Assembly: GCA_964474905.1 (NCBI GenBank) | Contig: CAYYUP010000024.1 | Location: 1-64,000 of the forward strand | DNA from: JADJRG01 sp964474905 | Lineage (GTDB): Bacteria > Myxococcota_A > Polyangia > Nannocystales > Nannocystaceae | Direction of reading: 5' to 3' | Length of the DNA: 64,000 nt | Part shown: one piece after another, positions 52,980 to 62,149 of the stretch | Layout of the letters: the number at the start of each line of letters is the position of its first letter | Numbering within the stretch: position 1 is the stretch's first letter | Notes under the pieces: generated by a model | The model's input: the letters and a program-made list of their open reading frames with translations, nothing else | Databases searched by the model: none | What the model was told of the DNA's origin: nothing | Translations under genes and position numbers: made by a program

Positions 52980-54533
52980 ATGGCCACGAGTAAGTCTAGA
53001 AGTAAATCCAAAAAACCCCGCTCACGCTGGGTCTGCTCCTCCTGCGGCGCTGCCCAGTCGGGGTGGTTTGGGCGCTGCCCCGCCTGCAGCGAGTGGAACA
53101 CGATAAGCGAGGAGATCGTCGAGCCCGAGGGCGGCGACCGAGTGGTCCTGCACCGCACCCCGAGCCGGGCGGCGCGGGTCATCTCCTCGACAGCCGCCCA
53201 GGTCGAGGTCGACAGCGCACCGCGACGACCCTGCGGCATCGGCGAGATCGATCGGGTTCTCGGCGGCGGATTGGTGCCCGGATCAGTCGTGCTTGTCGGC
53301 GGTCCCCCGGGCATTGGCAAGTCGACGCTGCTCCTGCAGGCGAGCGCGAGCCTGGCCCGACGGTCAGGTCCTGTTCTCTACGCCAGTGGCGAGGAGTCGG
53401 TCGCCCAGGTCGCCTCTCGGGCTGCCCGCCTGGGTGCCTCCCACCCGAGCCTGCTGCTGCTCGCGGATACCCGCATCGAAGCGATTCTGGCGGCCGCGGG
53501 CGAGCGCTCCGACGAGCTCGCGGCGCTGGTCGTCGATTCGGTGCAAACCGTCTACTCCGAAGCCCAGGATGGTCTACCGGGCAACATCACCCAGATCCGC
53601 ACGGTGATCGCTCAGCTGATCGGTTTTGCCAAACGTCACGATGTGCCGGTGATGGTCGTCGGTCACGTCACCAAGGACGGGCAGCTCGCCGGGCCCCGCC
53701 TCCTCGAGCACCTCGTCGACGCCGTGCTCTCCTTTGAGGGCGACGACGACCACTCGACACGCATGCTGCGGGCGACCAAAAATCGCTTCGGTTCGACGAT
53801 GGAGCTCGGCGTCTTTGAGATGCGCGGCGACGGTCTCCGCGAGATCCGCAACCCCTCGGAGGTTTTTCTCGCCGAACGCCAACCGGGCGCCTTCGGCTCG
53901 TGCATCACCGCCTCGCTCGAGGGATCAAGGCCGCTCCTGCTCGAGGTGCAAGCGCTGCTCGCTACAGCCTTTGGTAACCCCCGCCGCACCTGCGTCGGCG
54001 TCGATCCTGCGCGCGTAGCCATGCTGATGGCGGTGCTCGATCGCCACGGCGGTCTCTTTGTTCTCGACCAGGACGTGTTTATCAACGTCGTCGGCGGTGT
54101 ACGCCTGAGCGAGCCCGCCTGCGACCTGGCGATCCTCCTGGCGATCGCCTCTTCGCACATGCGGCGCCCCCTCGATCCCGGCATGGTCGCGATCGCCGAG
54201 GTCGGCCTCACCGGCGAGCTGCGCCAGGTGCCCCGTCTCGACGCCAGAGTCACGGAGGCTGCCCGCCTGGGTTTCACCAAGGTGGTGCTCAGTCGCGGCT
54301 CCAAAAAACAAGGCGCTTCGCCACTCGCCCGCGAAACGCGAGCCGGTCTCAAAGGCGTCGAGGTGATCACAGCCCGCACCATCGCCGAGGCCGTCGAACT
54401 CGCCTTCGCCGGCAGCCCACAAGCCGCCGCCCGTCCGACTCGCGGCCGCGAGCAAGAAGGACCCTCGTCAGGCGAGGGACGCGAACGCGAACGCGAACGC
54501 GAACGCGAACGCGAACCAAGACGCAAACGCTGA
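52980..54533 (+). CDS. radA: DNA repair protein RadA
   Basis: The 517-aa protein has the N-terminal C4 zinc finger (Cys19, 22, 33, 36), the RecA-like ATPase with Walker A GGPPGIGKST (107-116), the RadA-specific KNRFGST motif (~257) and a C-terminal Lon-protease-like domain (GVDPARVAMLMAVL to EVGLTGELRQVPRL). RadA drives branch migration in homologous recombination. The C-terminus ends in a run of Arg-Glu dipeptides made by six copies of a 6-bp repeat (GCGAAC, 54481-54516), which is not part of the family. It is convergent with recA, a suitable partner. Confidence 0.96.
   Translation: MATSKSRSKSKKPRSRWVCSSCGAAQSGWFGRCPACSEWNTISEEIVEPEGGDRVVLHRTPSRAARVISSTAAQVEVDSAPRRPCGIGEIDRVLGGGLVPGSVVLVGGPPGIGKSTLLLQASASLARRSGPVLYASGEESVAQVASRAARLGASHPSLLLLADTRIEAILAAAGERSDELAALVVDSVQTVYSEAQDGLPGNITQIRTVIAQLIGFAKRHDVPVMVVGHVTKDGQLAGPRLLEHLVDAVLSFEGDDDHSTRMLRATKNRFGSTMELGVFEMRGDGLREIRNPSEVFLAERQPGAFGSCITASLEGSRPLLLEVQALLATAFGNPRRTCVGVDPARVAMLMAVLDRHGGLFVLDQDVFINVVGGVRLSEPACDLAILLAIASSHMRRPLDPGMVAIAEVGLTGELRQVPRLDARVTEAARLGFTKVVLSRGSKKQGASPLARETRAGLKGVEVITARTIAEAVELAFAGSPQAAARPTRGREQEGPSSGEGREREREREREREPRRKR
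54481..54516. repeat. 6-bp tandem repeat at the end of radA
   Basis: GCGAAC is repeated six times in frame, giving alternating Arg-Glu residues at the C-terminus of RadA. Confidence 0.93.
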
Positions 54534-54558
54534 GCGCACGTGTGAAGTAGGAGCAAGC

Positions 54559-54599
54559 AAGCAGCGCACGGGAGCCCCGAGGCCTCCGCTGCGCTGCTT
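54559..54599. terminator. Terminator hairpin between convergent radA and recA
   Basis: AAGCAGCGCA (54559-54568) pairs perfectly with TGCGCTGCTT (54590-54599), extended by a further four pairs after a 2-nt internal loop. It lies 26 bp after radA and 14 bp after recA and probably serves both directions, though T runs are short. Confidence 0.6.
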
Positions 54600-54612
54600 C
54601 GTTAATTCATGC

Positions 54613-55731
<1,119 letters not shown>

Positions 55732-55764
55732 AGGTCTTGCTCCGCTCGCCGCGGGGCCTAGACC

Positions 55765-57039
55765 CTAATCGACGAGGTCGGCCGCCGACAAGCCGCGCTC
55801 GCGCAATCGCTGAAAAACCATCCACAGGGCCCATGAGGTCGCCGCACGCTGGATCGTCGGGCGATCGCCGCGAAAGTGGAAACGCCGGTAGTCGGAGGCC
55901 AGAGCGTCGCTGACGGCGATGTCGACGGTGCCCACCGGCTTCTCTGCAGACCCCCCGCCGGGACCTGCGATACCGGTGATGCCGACCCCCAGATCAGCGT
56001 GGCCCTCGAAGGCCGCGCGCACGCCATTCGCCATGCCCCGCGCGACCGGCTCGGAGACGGCGCCGTGAGTCTCGAGGACCTCCGCCGGGATCCCGAGGAT
56101 CTTCTCTTTGATCCCGTTGTGGTAGGCGACGACGCCCCCGTGAAAACAGGCCGAGACCCCGGCGATACCGGTCATCGCCGCCGCCACACGGCCGCCGGTG
56201 CACGACTCGGCAGTCGCCAGCATCAACCCATGGACGCTTAAGAGAGACGCCACCCGAGCCGCGAGTTCGTCCGTCCCTAGGCCGACAAACGCCGTCCCCA
56301 GGGCATCACGAAGACGTTGCACCAGCGCGTCAGCCCGCGCCTCCGTGATCGTATCGACGTCGAGCGTGAGGTCGACCTCGGGACCGGCGGCCCTGTAGTG
56401 CACGCCGACCGCCTGCAGCTCTGGCTCGTCGAGCAGCGGCTCGACCAAGGAGGCGACCGCCGCCTCGCGAAGCCCGAACACCCGGAGATCTCGGATCGCC
56501 CGCGGCGACAGCGACGATGCATGGCGCGCGCGCAGCAACGTCGCGACCGGACCCGCGAGCATCGCCCGCATCTCGGCGGGCACGCCCGGCAACGCGATCA
56601 CCAGACAGCCGTCGATCTCGAGGCAAAACCCTGGAGCGATCCCCTGCGAATTTTTGATCAGCGTCGCCCCGACGGGGACCTCTGCCTGCCGAGCCTGGAT
56701 CTCGTCGAGTTCGTGACCGCGCCGCCTCAACGCGCCCTCAACAGCAGCCATCGCCGCCCCAGGACGCTCACAGCGCACTCCGGCGGCTTTGGCTACCGCC
56801 GTCGATGTGAGATCATCGAGGGTCGGACCAAGACCGCCCGTGATGACACAAAGATCGATCCCTTCGAGCCCCTTAAGCGCTCCAACGATCGCCGGAATCG
56901 AATCTGCGACCGAAAGCGCCCGCTCAACGGCGATGCCAAGACCCCCGAGGAAACGGCAAATCTCCCCCGAATTGGTGTCTAGCGTGCCGCCAGTGAGGAG
57001 TTCATCCCCGATACAGATGATCTCCGCGCGTGCTCCCAC
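55765..57039 (-). CDS. cinA: CinA: competence/damage-inducible protein, NMN amidohydrolase
   Basis: The 424-aa protein has an N-terminal molybdopterin-binding-like (COG1058) domain (IICIGDELLTGGTLDTNSG; CVITGGLGPTLDDLT) and a C-terminal CinA domain (LATAESCTGGRVAAAMTGIAG; GVGITGIAGPGGG). Members hydrolyse nicotinamide mononucleotide and ADP-ribose, salvaging pyridine nucleotides. GTG 57039 is the start, as no ATG is available in frame before the first conserved block. The recA gene follows immediately, so both are probably on one transcript. Confidence 0.95.
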   Translation of the reverse strand: MGARAEIICIGDELLTGGTLDTNSGEICRFLGGLGIAVERALSVADSIPAIVGALKGLEGIDLCVITGGLGPTLDDLTSTAVAKAAGVRCERPGAAMAAVEGALRRRGHELDEIQARQAEVPVGATLIKNSQGIAPGFCLEIDGCLVIALPGVPAEMRAMLAGPVATLLRARHASSLSPRAIRDLRVFGLREAAVASLVEPLLDEPELQAVGVHYRAAGPEVDLTLDVDTITEARADALVQRLRDALGTAFVGLGTDELAARVASLLSVHGLMLATAESCTGGRVAAAMTGIAGVSACFHGGVVAYHNGIKEKILGIPAEVLETHGAVSEPVARGMANGVRAAFEGHADLGVGITGIAGPGGGSAEKPVGTVDIAVSDALASDYRRFHFRGDRPTIQRAATSWALWMVFQRLRERGLSAADLVD

Positions 57040-57157
57040 GCCGACATCATCCCGCAGGTCCGTGCACGTGCATACTGCGCGACTGACGCAAAAAGTTGCC
57101 CGCGAAGAACACCAGGCCTTTCAGGGTTTCCGCGGCTCAGCTAGGATGATCGGCATT

Positions 57158-57919
57158 GTGCGAATCCGCTACGCTGCCAAGACCGACGTAGGCATGAAGC
57201 GCAGTCACAACGAGGACTACTTCTCTCTCATCGAAGACGAGAAAGTATTCATCGTTGCTGACGGCATGGGCGGGCACGCATCCGGCGAAGTGGCTAGCAA
57301 GATGGCCTCCGATGTCATGAACGAGTTCTACCAGCACTCGAAGGACATGGATGCGACCTGGCCCTTTCGCTACGATCCGATGCTCTCGTACCCCGAGAAC
57401 CGAATGGTCGCGGCAATACGCCTAGCGAACCAACGGATCTTCGAGGCCGCGATGAAAAACCCGAACCTCCGGGGCATGGGCACGACGATCGTCAGCTGCA
57501 TGTTCGTAGGCGACGCCGCCTACGTCGCCCACGTCGGTGATTCTCGTGTCTACCGTGTCAACGACGGCAAGATCGATCAACTCACCCGCGACCACTCCTT
57601 GCTCGAGGACTACAAAGAGGCGAGGCCCGACATGAGCGAGGAGGAGGCCCGAAACTTCCCCCACAAAAATGTCATCACCCGGGCCCTGGGTATGCGCGAC
57701 ACGGTCGTCGTCGACATCAAGAAGTTTGACGTGAACAGCGGCGATACCTTCGTGCTCTGCTCCGACGGGCTCTGCGGCATGCTCGAGGATCCGGCGATCG
57801 AAAAAATCGTCAGCGACGCGCCCAGCCTCGAGGCCTCGGTCGCCGATCTGATCGACCAGGCCAACCGCGCCGGCGGCAACGACAACATCACCGCGATGCT
57901 TGTCCAATGCCAACGCTGA
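57158..57919 (+). CDS. PP2C-type Ser/Thr protein phosphatase
   Basis: The ~253-aa protein has the PP2C metal site residues: AKTDVGMKRSHNEDYF (Asp after NE), FIVADGMGGHASGE, GDSRVYRVNDGKI, FVLCSDGLCGML and GGNDNITAMLV. It removes phosphate from Ser/Thr residues with two Mn/Mg ions. The large Pkn-type kinases in the genome (one at 2198) make reversible phosphorylation plausible. I prefer GTG 57158 (MRIRYAAKTDVG, AGGA about 11 nt upstream) over ATG 57146; the frame's opening at 56789 is in antisense to cinA and not real. It is divergent from cinA. Confidence 0.93.
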   Translation: MRIRYAAKTDVGMKRSHNEDYFSLIEDEKVFIVADGMGGHASGEVASKMASDVMNEFYQHSKDMDATWPFRYDPMLSYPENRMVAAIRLANQRIFEAAMKNPNLRGMGTTIVSCMFVGDAAYVAHVGDSRVYRVNDGKIDQLTRDHSLLEDYKEARPDMSEEEARNFPHKNVITRALGMRDTVVVDIKKFDVNSGDTFVLCSDGLCGMLEDPAIEKIVSDAPSLEASVADLIDQANRAGGNDNITAMLVQCQR

Positions 57920-57981
57920 GCCAAGACGCGGTGTGAGTCGAAACATCGAAAATCGGCAATCAAGGGGAGAGGGAGAGGGCG

Positions 57982-58407
57982 ATGGGAACGGGAGAAGAGA
58001 CCCCATGCGATGGCGCGAACCGCCGGCGTAGCCTTCGTGTCGCCGTCAACATCGAGGTCGACTACGCCGCGGACTCGACCTTTCTCTACGCTTACATCAC
58101 CGACATCTCGTCGATGGGCATCTTCATCCGCACCGACACACCGTCGACGCCCGGCACCAGCCTGAGCCTGCGTTTCACGCCGCCCTCCGATACCGATGAG
58201 CCCGCCGAGATCATCGTCATCGACGGCGAGGTCAAGTGGACCAGCAAACACGCCGATACCGGTGGGCCCGGCATGGGCATCGAGTTCATCCTCACCGACC
58301 AGGCCATGCGTAAGCGACTGCTCGACCTGGTGTTTGCCATCGCCTACCTGACCCCCAACACCGACGCTGATGCGAGCGGGTCGCAGGGTCCGAGCGCCGC
58401 CTCCTGA
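57982..58407 (+). CDS. PilZ-domain c-di-GMP-binding protein
   Basis: The 141-aa protein is a stand-alone PilZ domain of the myxobacterial TIGR02266-like type. The c-di-GMP site motifs are present: RxxxR in RRSLRV (R15-R19) and DxSxxG in DISSMG (41-46). The following strands end in GPGMGIEFI. Such proteins link c-di-GMP level to motility or export. GAGGG lies just before the ATG. It is 62 bp after the PP2C phosphatase gene and may be on the same transcript; no enzyme for c-di-GMP lies in the window. Confidence 0.87.
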   Translation: MGTGEETPCDGANRRRSLRVAVNIEVDYAADSTFLYAYITDISSMGIFIRTDTPSTPGTSLSLRFTPPSDTDEPAEIIVIDGEVKWTSKHADTGGPGMGIEFILTDQAMRKRLLDLVFAIAYLTPNTDADASGSQGPSAAS

Positions 58408-58461
58408 GACCCGCACGCGGATCTCCTTCAAGCGCTGCGACAGAGCTGACGAGCGCTGCGC

Positions 58462-59619
58462 TCAGTGAGTCGCCGCGGGACTGAGCGCGCTGAAGTCGAG
58501 GATCATCGTCTCGGGGAGCCGCGAAGGCTCCGGCGCGAGCAACTCGCCAACCCGCCGCGCCGGCAGCCCGACATCGATGAGATCACTGCAGAGCGCGCTC
58601 GCATCCTCGGCGTCGACGCAGAGCAGCAGCCCCCCCGAGGTCTGGGCATCGGCGGCGAGCAGAGTGAACATCTCCTGCTCAGCTTCGGTGCCCTGAGTGG
58701 CGCCCGCACGCTCGAGCCAACGATCGACAAAACGGAGGTTCGCCCGCGTACCGCCGGGCACCTCGCCTCTGCGGATCCTCGCGAGCACGCCGGGCAATAC
58801 CGGCAGGCTCGCCATGTCGAGGCGCGCCGCCAGCTTTGAGCCCCGGAGGATGTTGCGCAGATGCCCGAGCAATCCGAAGCCGGTGACATCCGTCGCCGAG
58901 CGCACACGAAAACGTTGGGCGCAGCTGAGCGCCGACGCGTTCAGGGTGGTCATGCTGCGGATGGCCGCGTCGATCTCCGCCGGGCTCGCGCTCCGGGCTC
59001 GGATCGCCGAGCCAATGACCCCGGTCCCAAGCGCCTTGGTCAGCACCAATGCCTGCCCCGCACGGGCCCCCGTGTTGCAGAGCAAACGCTCGCGGTGAAC
59101 CTCGCCGGTGACCGAGAGACCGAACTTCGGCTCGGCATCGCGGACCGTGTGACCGCCGACGACCGGCGCCCCAGCGAGGGCACAGATCTCCGCGGCCCCG
59201 CAGAGAATCTCGCGGAGCACCGAGAGCGGCAGCGCATCGTCTGGGAAGAAGGCCAGGTTTAAGACGTAACGCGGCGTGCCGCCCATCGCGTAGATGTCGG
59301 AGAGCGCGTTGCAGGCAGCGATCGCCCCAAAGGTCGCCGGGTCATCGACGATCGGCGTGATCACATCGGTGGTCAGTACCAGCGCCCGCTGCTCTTCGTC
59401 GGCAAAGCGCACGACCGCGGCGTCGTCGGCCAACGAGTGAGCGACCCAAATCCCGTGATCGCCAGCGGCGTCCGGATGTCCCCCCTGCGCGGGCGAGGGC
59501 AGCCCTTCAAGGACCTCGACCAGGTCACCGTGACGGAGCTTGGCCGCTCAACCACCGCCCCTTGCGAACTCGGTCAGACGAACAACGGAGGTCTCAGAGG
59601 GACGCGCGGAGTCGGACAT
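58462..59619 (-). CDS. selD: Selenide, water dikinase SelD containing selenocysteine
   Basis: The 385-aa enzyme makes selenophosphate from selenide and ATP. The true start is ATG 59619. The N-terminus reads VRLTEFARGGG-U-AAKL, where U24 is encoded by an in-frame UGA (59548-59550) at the position of the catalytic Cys17 of E. coli SelD (IRLTQYSHGAG-C-GCK); the partner Lys27 is conserved. After the UGA the frame continues in a fully conserved SelD core: SLADDAAVVRF, TTDVITPIVDDPATFGAIAA, NALSDIYAMGG, GGHTVRDAEPKFGLSVTG and ATDVTGFGLLGHL. If UGA is read as stop, only a truncated protein from TTG 59433 would appear. A SECIS-like hairpin follows the UGA. selB and selA are close by. Confidence 0.9.
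59512..59526 (-). promoter_or_regulatory. Bacterial SECIS-like hairpin in selD mRNA
   Basis: Downstream of the UGA, the mRNA reads GACCU-GGUCG-AGGUC: a 5-bp stem and a 5-nt loop beginning with GG. The loop starts after 26 nt, inside the ~16-37 nt window known for bacterial SECIS elements, and GGUC is also the start of the E. coli fdhF loop (GGUCU). SelB is expected to bind it. The stem is short, so support rests on position and loop. Confidence 0.7.
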
Positions 59620-59804
59620 TGGCCGGAGCATAGTCGACTCGCCAACCCTCCGCGCGGCAATCGCAACGTTGCCCGAGCCACACGTTCGCGAGTGCGGAGC
59701 ATGCGCAGTCCGACAACATGCGAGAGAGCCTCCACCGAGCCCCCAACCCGTGCCGCAAGATACGCGCGAAGCCGGACATCGAAGCTCGACATAGTAGACT
59801 CGCC
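59611..59804 (+). repeat. Direct repeat flanking the selD-selB intergenic region
   Basis: CATAGTCGACTCGCC (59629-59643) and CATAGTAGACTCGCC (59790-59804) differ at one base. Weaker similarity extends ~18 bp to the left (both begin GNCGGACAT: 59611 and 59771). The first copy overlaps the start codon of selD, the second ends 4 bp before the start of selB. Confidence 0.7.
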
Positions 59805-59808
59805 GGCG

Positions 59809-61839
59809 ATGGCAAAGGCGCCCCGATCGCTCGTACTCGGCACTGCTGGCCATATTGACCACGGCAAGACAACCCTTGTCCGGGCCCTCACCGGCGTCGA
59901 CACCGATCGCCTGCTCGAGGAAAAACGCCGCGGCATCACCATCGAACTCGGCTTCGCCGCCTGGCCGATCGCCCCGGGTGTCGAGGCCAGCATCGTCGAC
60001 GTGCCCGGCCACGAGGGCCTCGTGCGCACAATGATCGCCGGCGCCGGCGGCATCGATCTGATGATCATGGTGATCTCCGCCGAAGACGGAGTGATGCCGC
60101 AGACCCGCGAGCACCTGCGCATCTGCTCGCTGCTGGGCATCACTCAGGGCGTCGTCGCACTCACCAAGATCGACCGCTTGGAGGGCGACCAAGAGGCCAT
60201 CGAGTTTGCGATCGAAGACGTTCGCGAAGCACTCCAACACACGCCCTTTTGTGGGGCGCCGATCGTGCCCTGCTCGGCACCTGAAGGCATCGGTCTAAAC
60301 GAACTCCGCGGCGCCATTCGCCGGGCGATTTCTCAGCTCCCGCGACGACCGAGCGACGACCGAGCGATCCTGCCGATCGACCGAATTTTTACCGTCAAGG
60401 GCCACGGCACCGTGGTCACAGGCACACTGCTGCACGGCCGCCTGAGCGAACGTGAGACCAGCCTCGACCTGGTACCGGTGGGCGCCGAGCGACCTCGTCG
60501 CAGCCTTCGCGCCCGCGGTCTCGAGGTCCGGGGCAGCTCGGTCGGCAAGGTCCGCTCGGGCAGCAGAAGCGCCATCAACCTCGCCGGCATCGCGACCTCG
60601 GAGCTGCGCCGCGGTGATGTGCTCACCTCCGGCGCCAGGGTCGAGCGCTCGACCATTGTGCACGCCCTCATCGACCACCTGCCCCACAGTACAGGTCCCT
60701 GGAAAGACGGCGCCGCGGTCGAAGTCTGCGCCGGCACAGCCCACTGCACCGGTCGCCTGACAACGCTCGCGACGCTCGACAGCAACGACAACGACAACGG
60801 AGACGGCGAGCTTCGCCCCTCGGAGTCGCGCACATTGGGACCCGGCGAGCGCGGCCTCCTGCGCATTCAACTCGACCCGCCGATCCCCTGCTGGCACGGT
60901 CAACGCCTCGTGCTCCGTCGCCTGCACGCGACCGCCGATCTCGAGGGCGATACGATCGGCGGCGGCGTGCTCATCGATCCCGAGCCGAGCCAGGGGCGTC
61001 GCCAACGTCTGCGCTGGATCGCCGTGGCCTCGGGGCTAAACACCGAGGATCCAAGCGTACGAGCTCGCGCTCTTTTGGTCGATGCCGGCGCCCTCGGTAT
61101 CGATCGTCACAGCCTCGAGCGCCGGGCGGGCATCATCGACAGCGCGGCCGAGAGCGCCCTCCAGGCTCTCGTCGAATCCGCAGAAGTGATCGCTCTCGGC
61201 CGTGATCGCTGGGTCCTCCGTCGTCATGTCGACGACATCGCAGCCCGAGCGGTGCAGGTCGTCGAACAATTCCATCACGAACATGCCTTGCAGCCGGGGC
61301 TCGGACGCGCCGCGCTCGAGGGCAGCCTCGGCGAAAAGGGAGCCCGCGTCGCCTCGGATGTCGCCTCCGCCGCGATCGATCTCGCCTGCAAGCGCGGCGA
61401 CCTCTGCCTCTTCGACGACCAGGGCCTGCTCACAAGGCCCGGGCGCGGCCTCGCCGAGGACCACCTCCCACAGGCGCTGCAACGCATCGTCGATCTTTAC
61501 GAGGCCCGCGGCATCGCCCCGCCGACGCGCAAGGAGGTCGAGGCCGCGACCTCCATGTCGAGCCGAGCCCTGCTCGACGCGATCTCCACGCTGCAGCGCC
61601 TGGGCGCCCTCATCCGCCTGACAAACGAACTCTCCCTCGCTGCCAGCAGCCACGCATCCCTCTCCCAGACGATCCGCGAGCACCTCCGCGAACACGGGAA
61701 AATCGACGTGCAAGCTTTTAAGGCCCTGACCGGACTCTCGCGTAAATTCGCGATGCCGATGCTCGAGCACTTCGACAGACTGCAGCTCACCCGCCGCGAG
61801 GGCGAGCACCGGGTCGCGGGCAACCGCGCGGGCCTCTGA
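59809..61839 (+). CDS. selB: Selenocysteine-specific elongation factor SelB
   Basis: The 676-aa protein has the SelB GTPase domain (GTAGHIDHGKTTLVRAL, RRGITIELGF, DVPGHEG, TKID), EF-Tu-like beta-barrels II-IV, and C-terminal winged helices (from ~430) that bind the SECIS hairpin; RKEVEAATSMSSRALLDAIS and GKIDVQAFKALTGLSRKFAM are the last of these. GTP-bound SelB carries Sec-tRNA(Sec) to the ribosome at UGA. ATG 59809 is chosen because conserved sequence begins right there; the frame is open in antisense to selD back to 59437. An Asn/Asp-rich insert (DSNDNDNGDG) lies in the middle. It is divergent from selD. Confidence 0.95.
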   Translation: MAKAPRSLVLGTAGHIDHGKTTLVRALTGVDTDRLLEEKRRGITIELGFAAWPIAPGVEASIVDVPGHEGLVRTMIAGAGGIDLMIMVISAEDGVMPQTREHLRICSLLGITQGVVALTKIDRLEGDQEAIEFAIEDVREALQHTPFCGAPIVPCSAPEGIGLNELRGAIRRAISQLPRRPSDDRAILPIDRIFTVKGHGTVVTGTLLHGRLSERETSLDLVPVGAERPRRSLRARGLEVRGSSVGKVRSGSRSAINLAGIATSELRRGDVLTSGARVERSTIVHALIDHLPHSTGPWKDGAAVEVCAGTAHCTGRLTTLATLDSNDNDNGDGELRPSESRTLGPGERGLLRIQLDPPIPCWHGQRLVLRRLHATADLEGDTIGGGVLIDPEPSQGRRQRLRWIAVASGLNTEDPSVRARALLVDAGALGIDRHSLERRAGIIDSAAESALQALVESAEVIALGRDRWVLRRHVDDIAARAVQVVEQFHHEHALQPGLGRAALEGSLGEKGARVASDVASAAIDLACKRGDLCLFDDQGLLTRPGRGLAEDHLPQALQRIVDLYEARGIAPPTRKEVEAATSMSSRALLDAISTLQRLGALIRLTNELSLAASSHASLSQTIREHLREHGKIDVQAFKALTGLSRKFAMPMLEHFDRLQLTRREGEHRVAGNRAGL

Positions 61840-61935
61840 GTCCCGCACAGTCCTGCGAAAAATTGTCTGATATGCTGCGATCTCGAGGCTGCGATCGGAA
61901 GAACTCTCCGCGCAGATCCGGCGAAGGAACGCTCT

Positions 61936-62103
61936 ATGTGCAGACGAGTAAAATGCGGAACCTGCGAAAAAACCACCTGGGCGGGATGCGGCGCGCATAT
62001 CGATCAGGTTCTCGCAGGCGTCGCCAAAAACGATCTCTGCCAGTGCAAGCCCGAGGATCGAGCCCCGGCCCGCGGTTTGCTCGCGCGCCTCTTTGGCCGC
62101 TAG
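61936..62103 (+). CDS. Conserved 55-aa Cys-rich protein
   Basis: This small gene encodes a protein that begins MCRRVKCGTCEKTTWAGCG, followed by AHIDQVLAGV, a CQC pair and an Arg/Ala-rich end. The pattern MC..VKC.TC.K.TWAGCG.H is one I know from a widespread family of short bacterial proteins of unknown function; its six cysteines and His suggest metal binding. AAGGA lies 7 nt before the ATG. It starts 97 bp after selB on the same strand and is convergent with selA, so it may be expressed with selB. Being under 60 codons, it is easily missed. Confidence 0.82.
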   Translation: MCRRVKCGTCEKTTWAGCGAHIDQVLAGVAKNDLCQCKPEDRAPARGLLARLFGR

Positions 62104-62149
62104 CTTCCAACTCTCGCGACCCGGCCCAAAGCTACAGCTGAGCCCCGGA

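Noticed and set aside
56789..57157. N-terminal extension of the PP2C phosphatase
   Set aside because: Antisense to cinA and basic/low-complexity; the PP2C domain begins at residue 1 of the 57158 start.
59620..59808. tRNA-Sec (selC) in the selD-selB spacer
   Set aside because: I looked on both strands for a T-loop GTTCGA-type motif, a TCA anticodon loop and an 8-bp acceptor stem and found none.
59437..59808. N-terminal extension of SelB
   Set aside because: This part is antisense to the selD N-terminal coding region and lacks SelB similarity; conserved sequence begins at ATG 59809.
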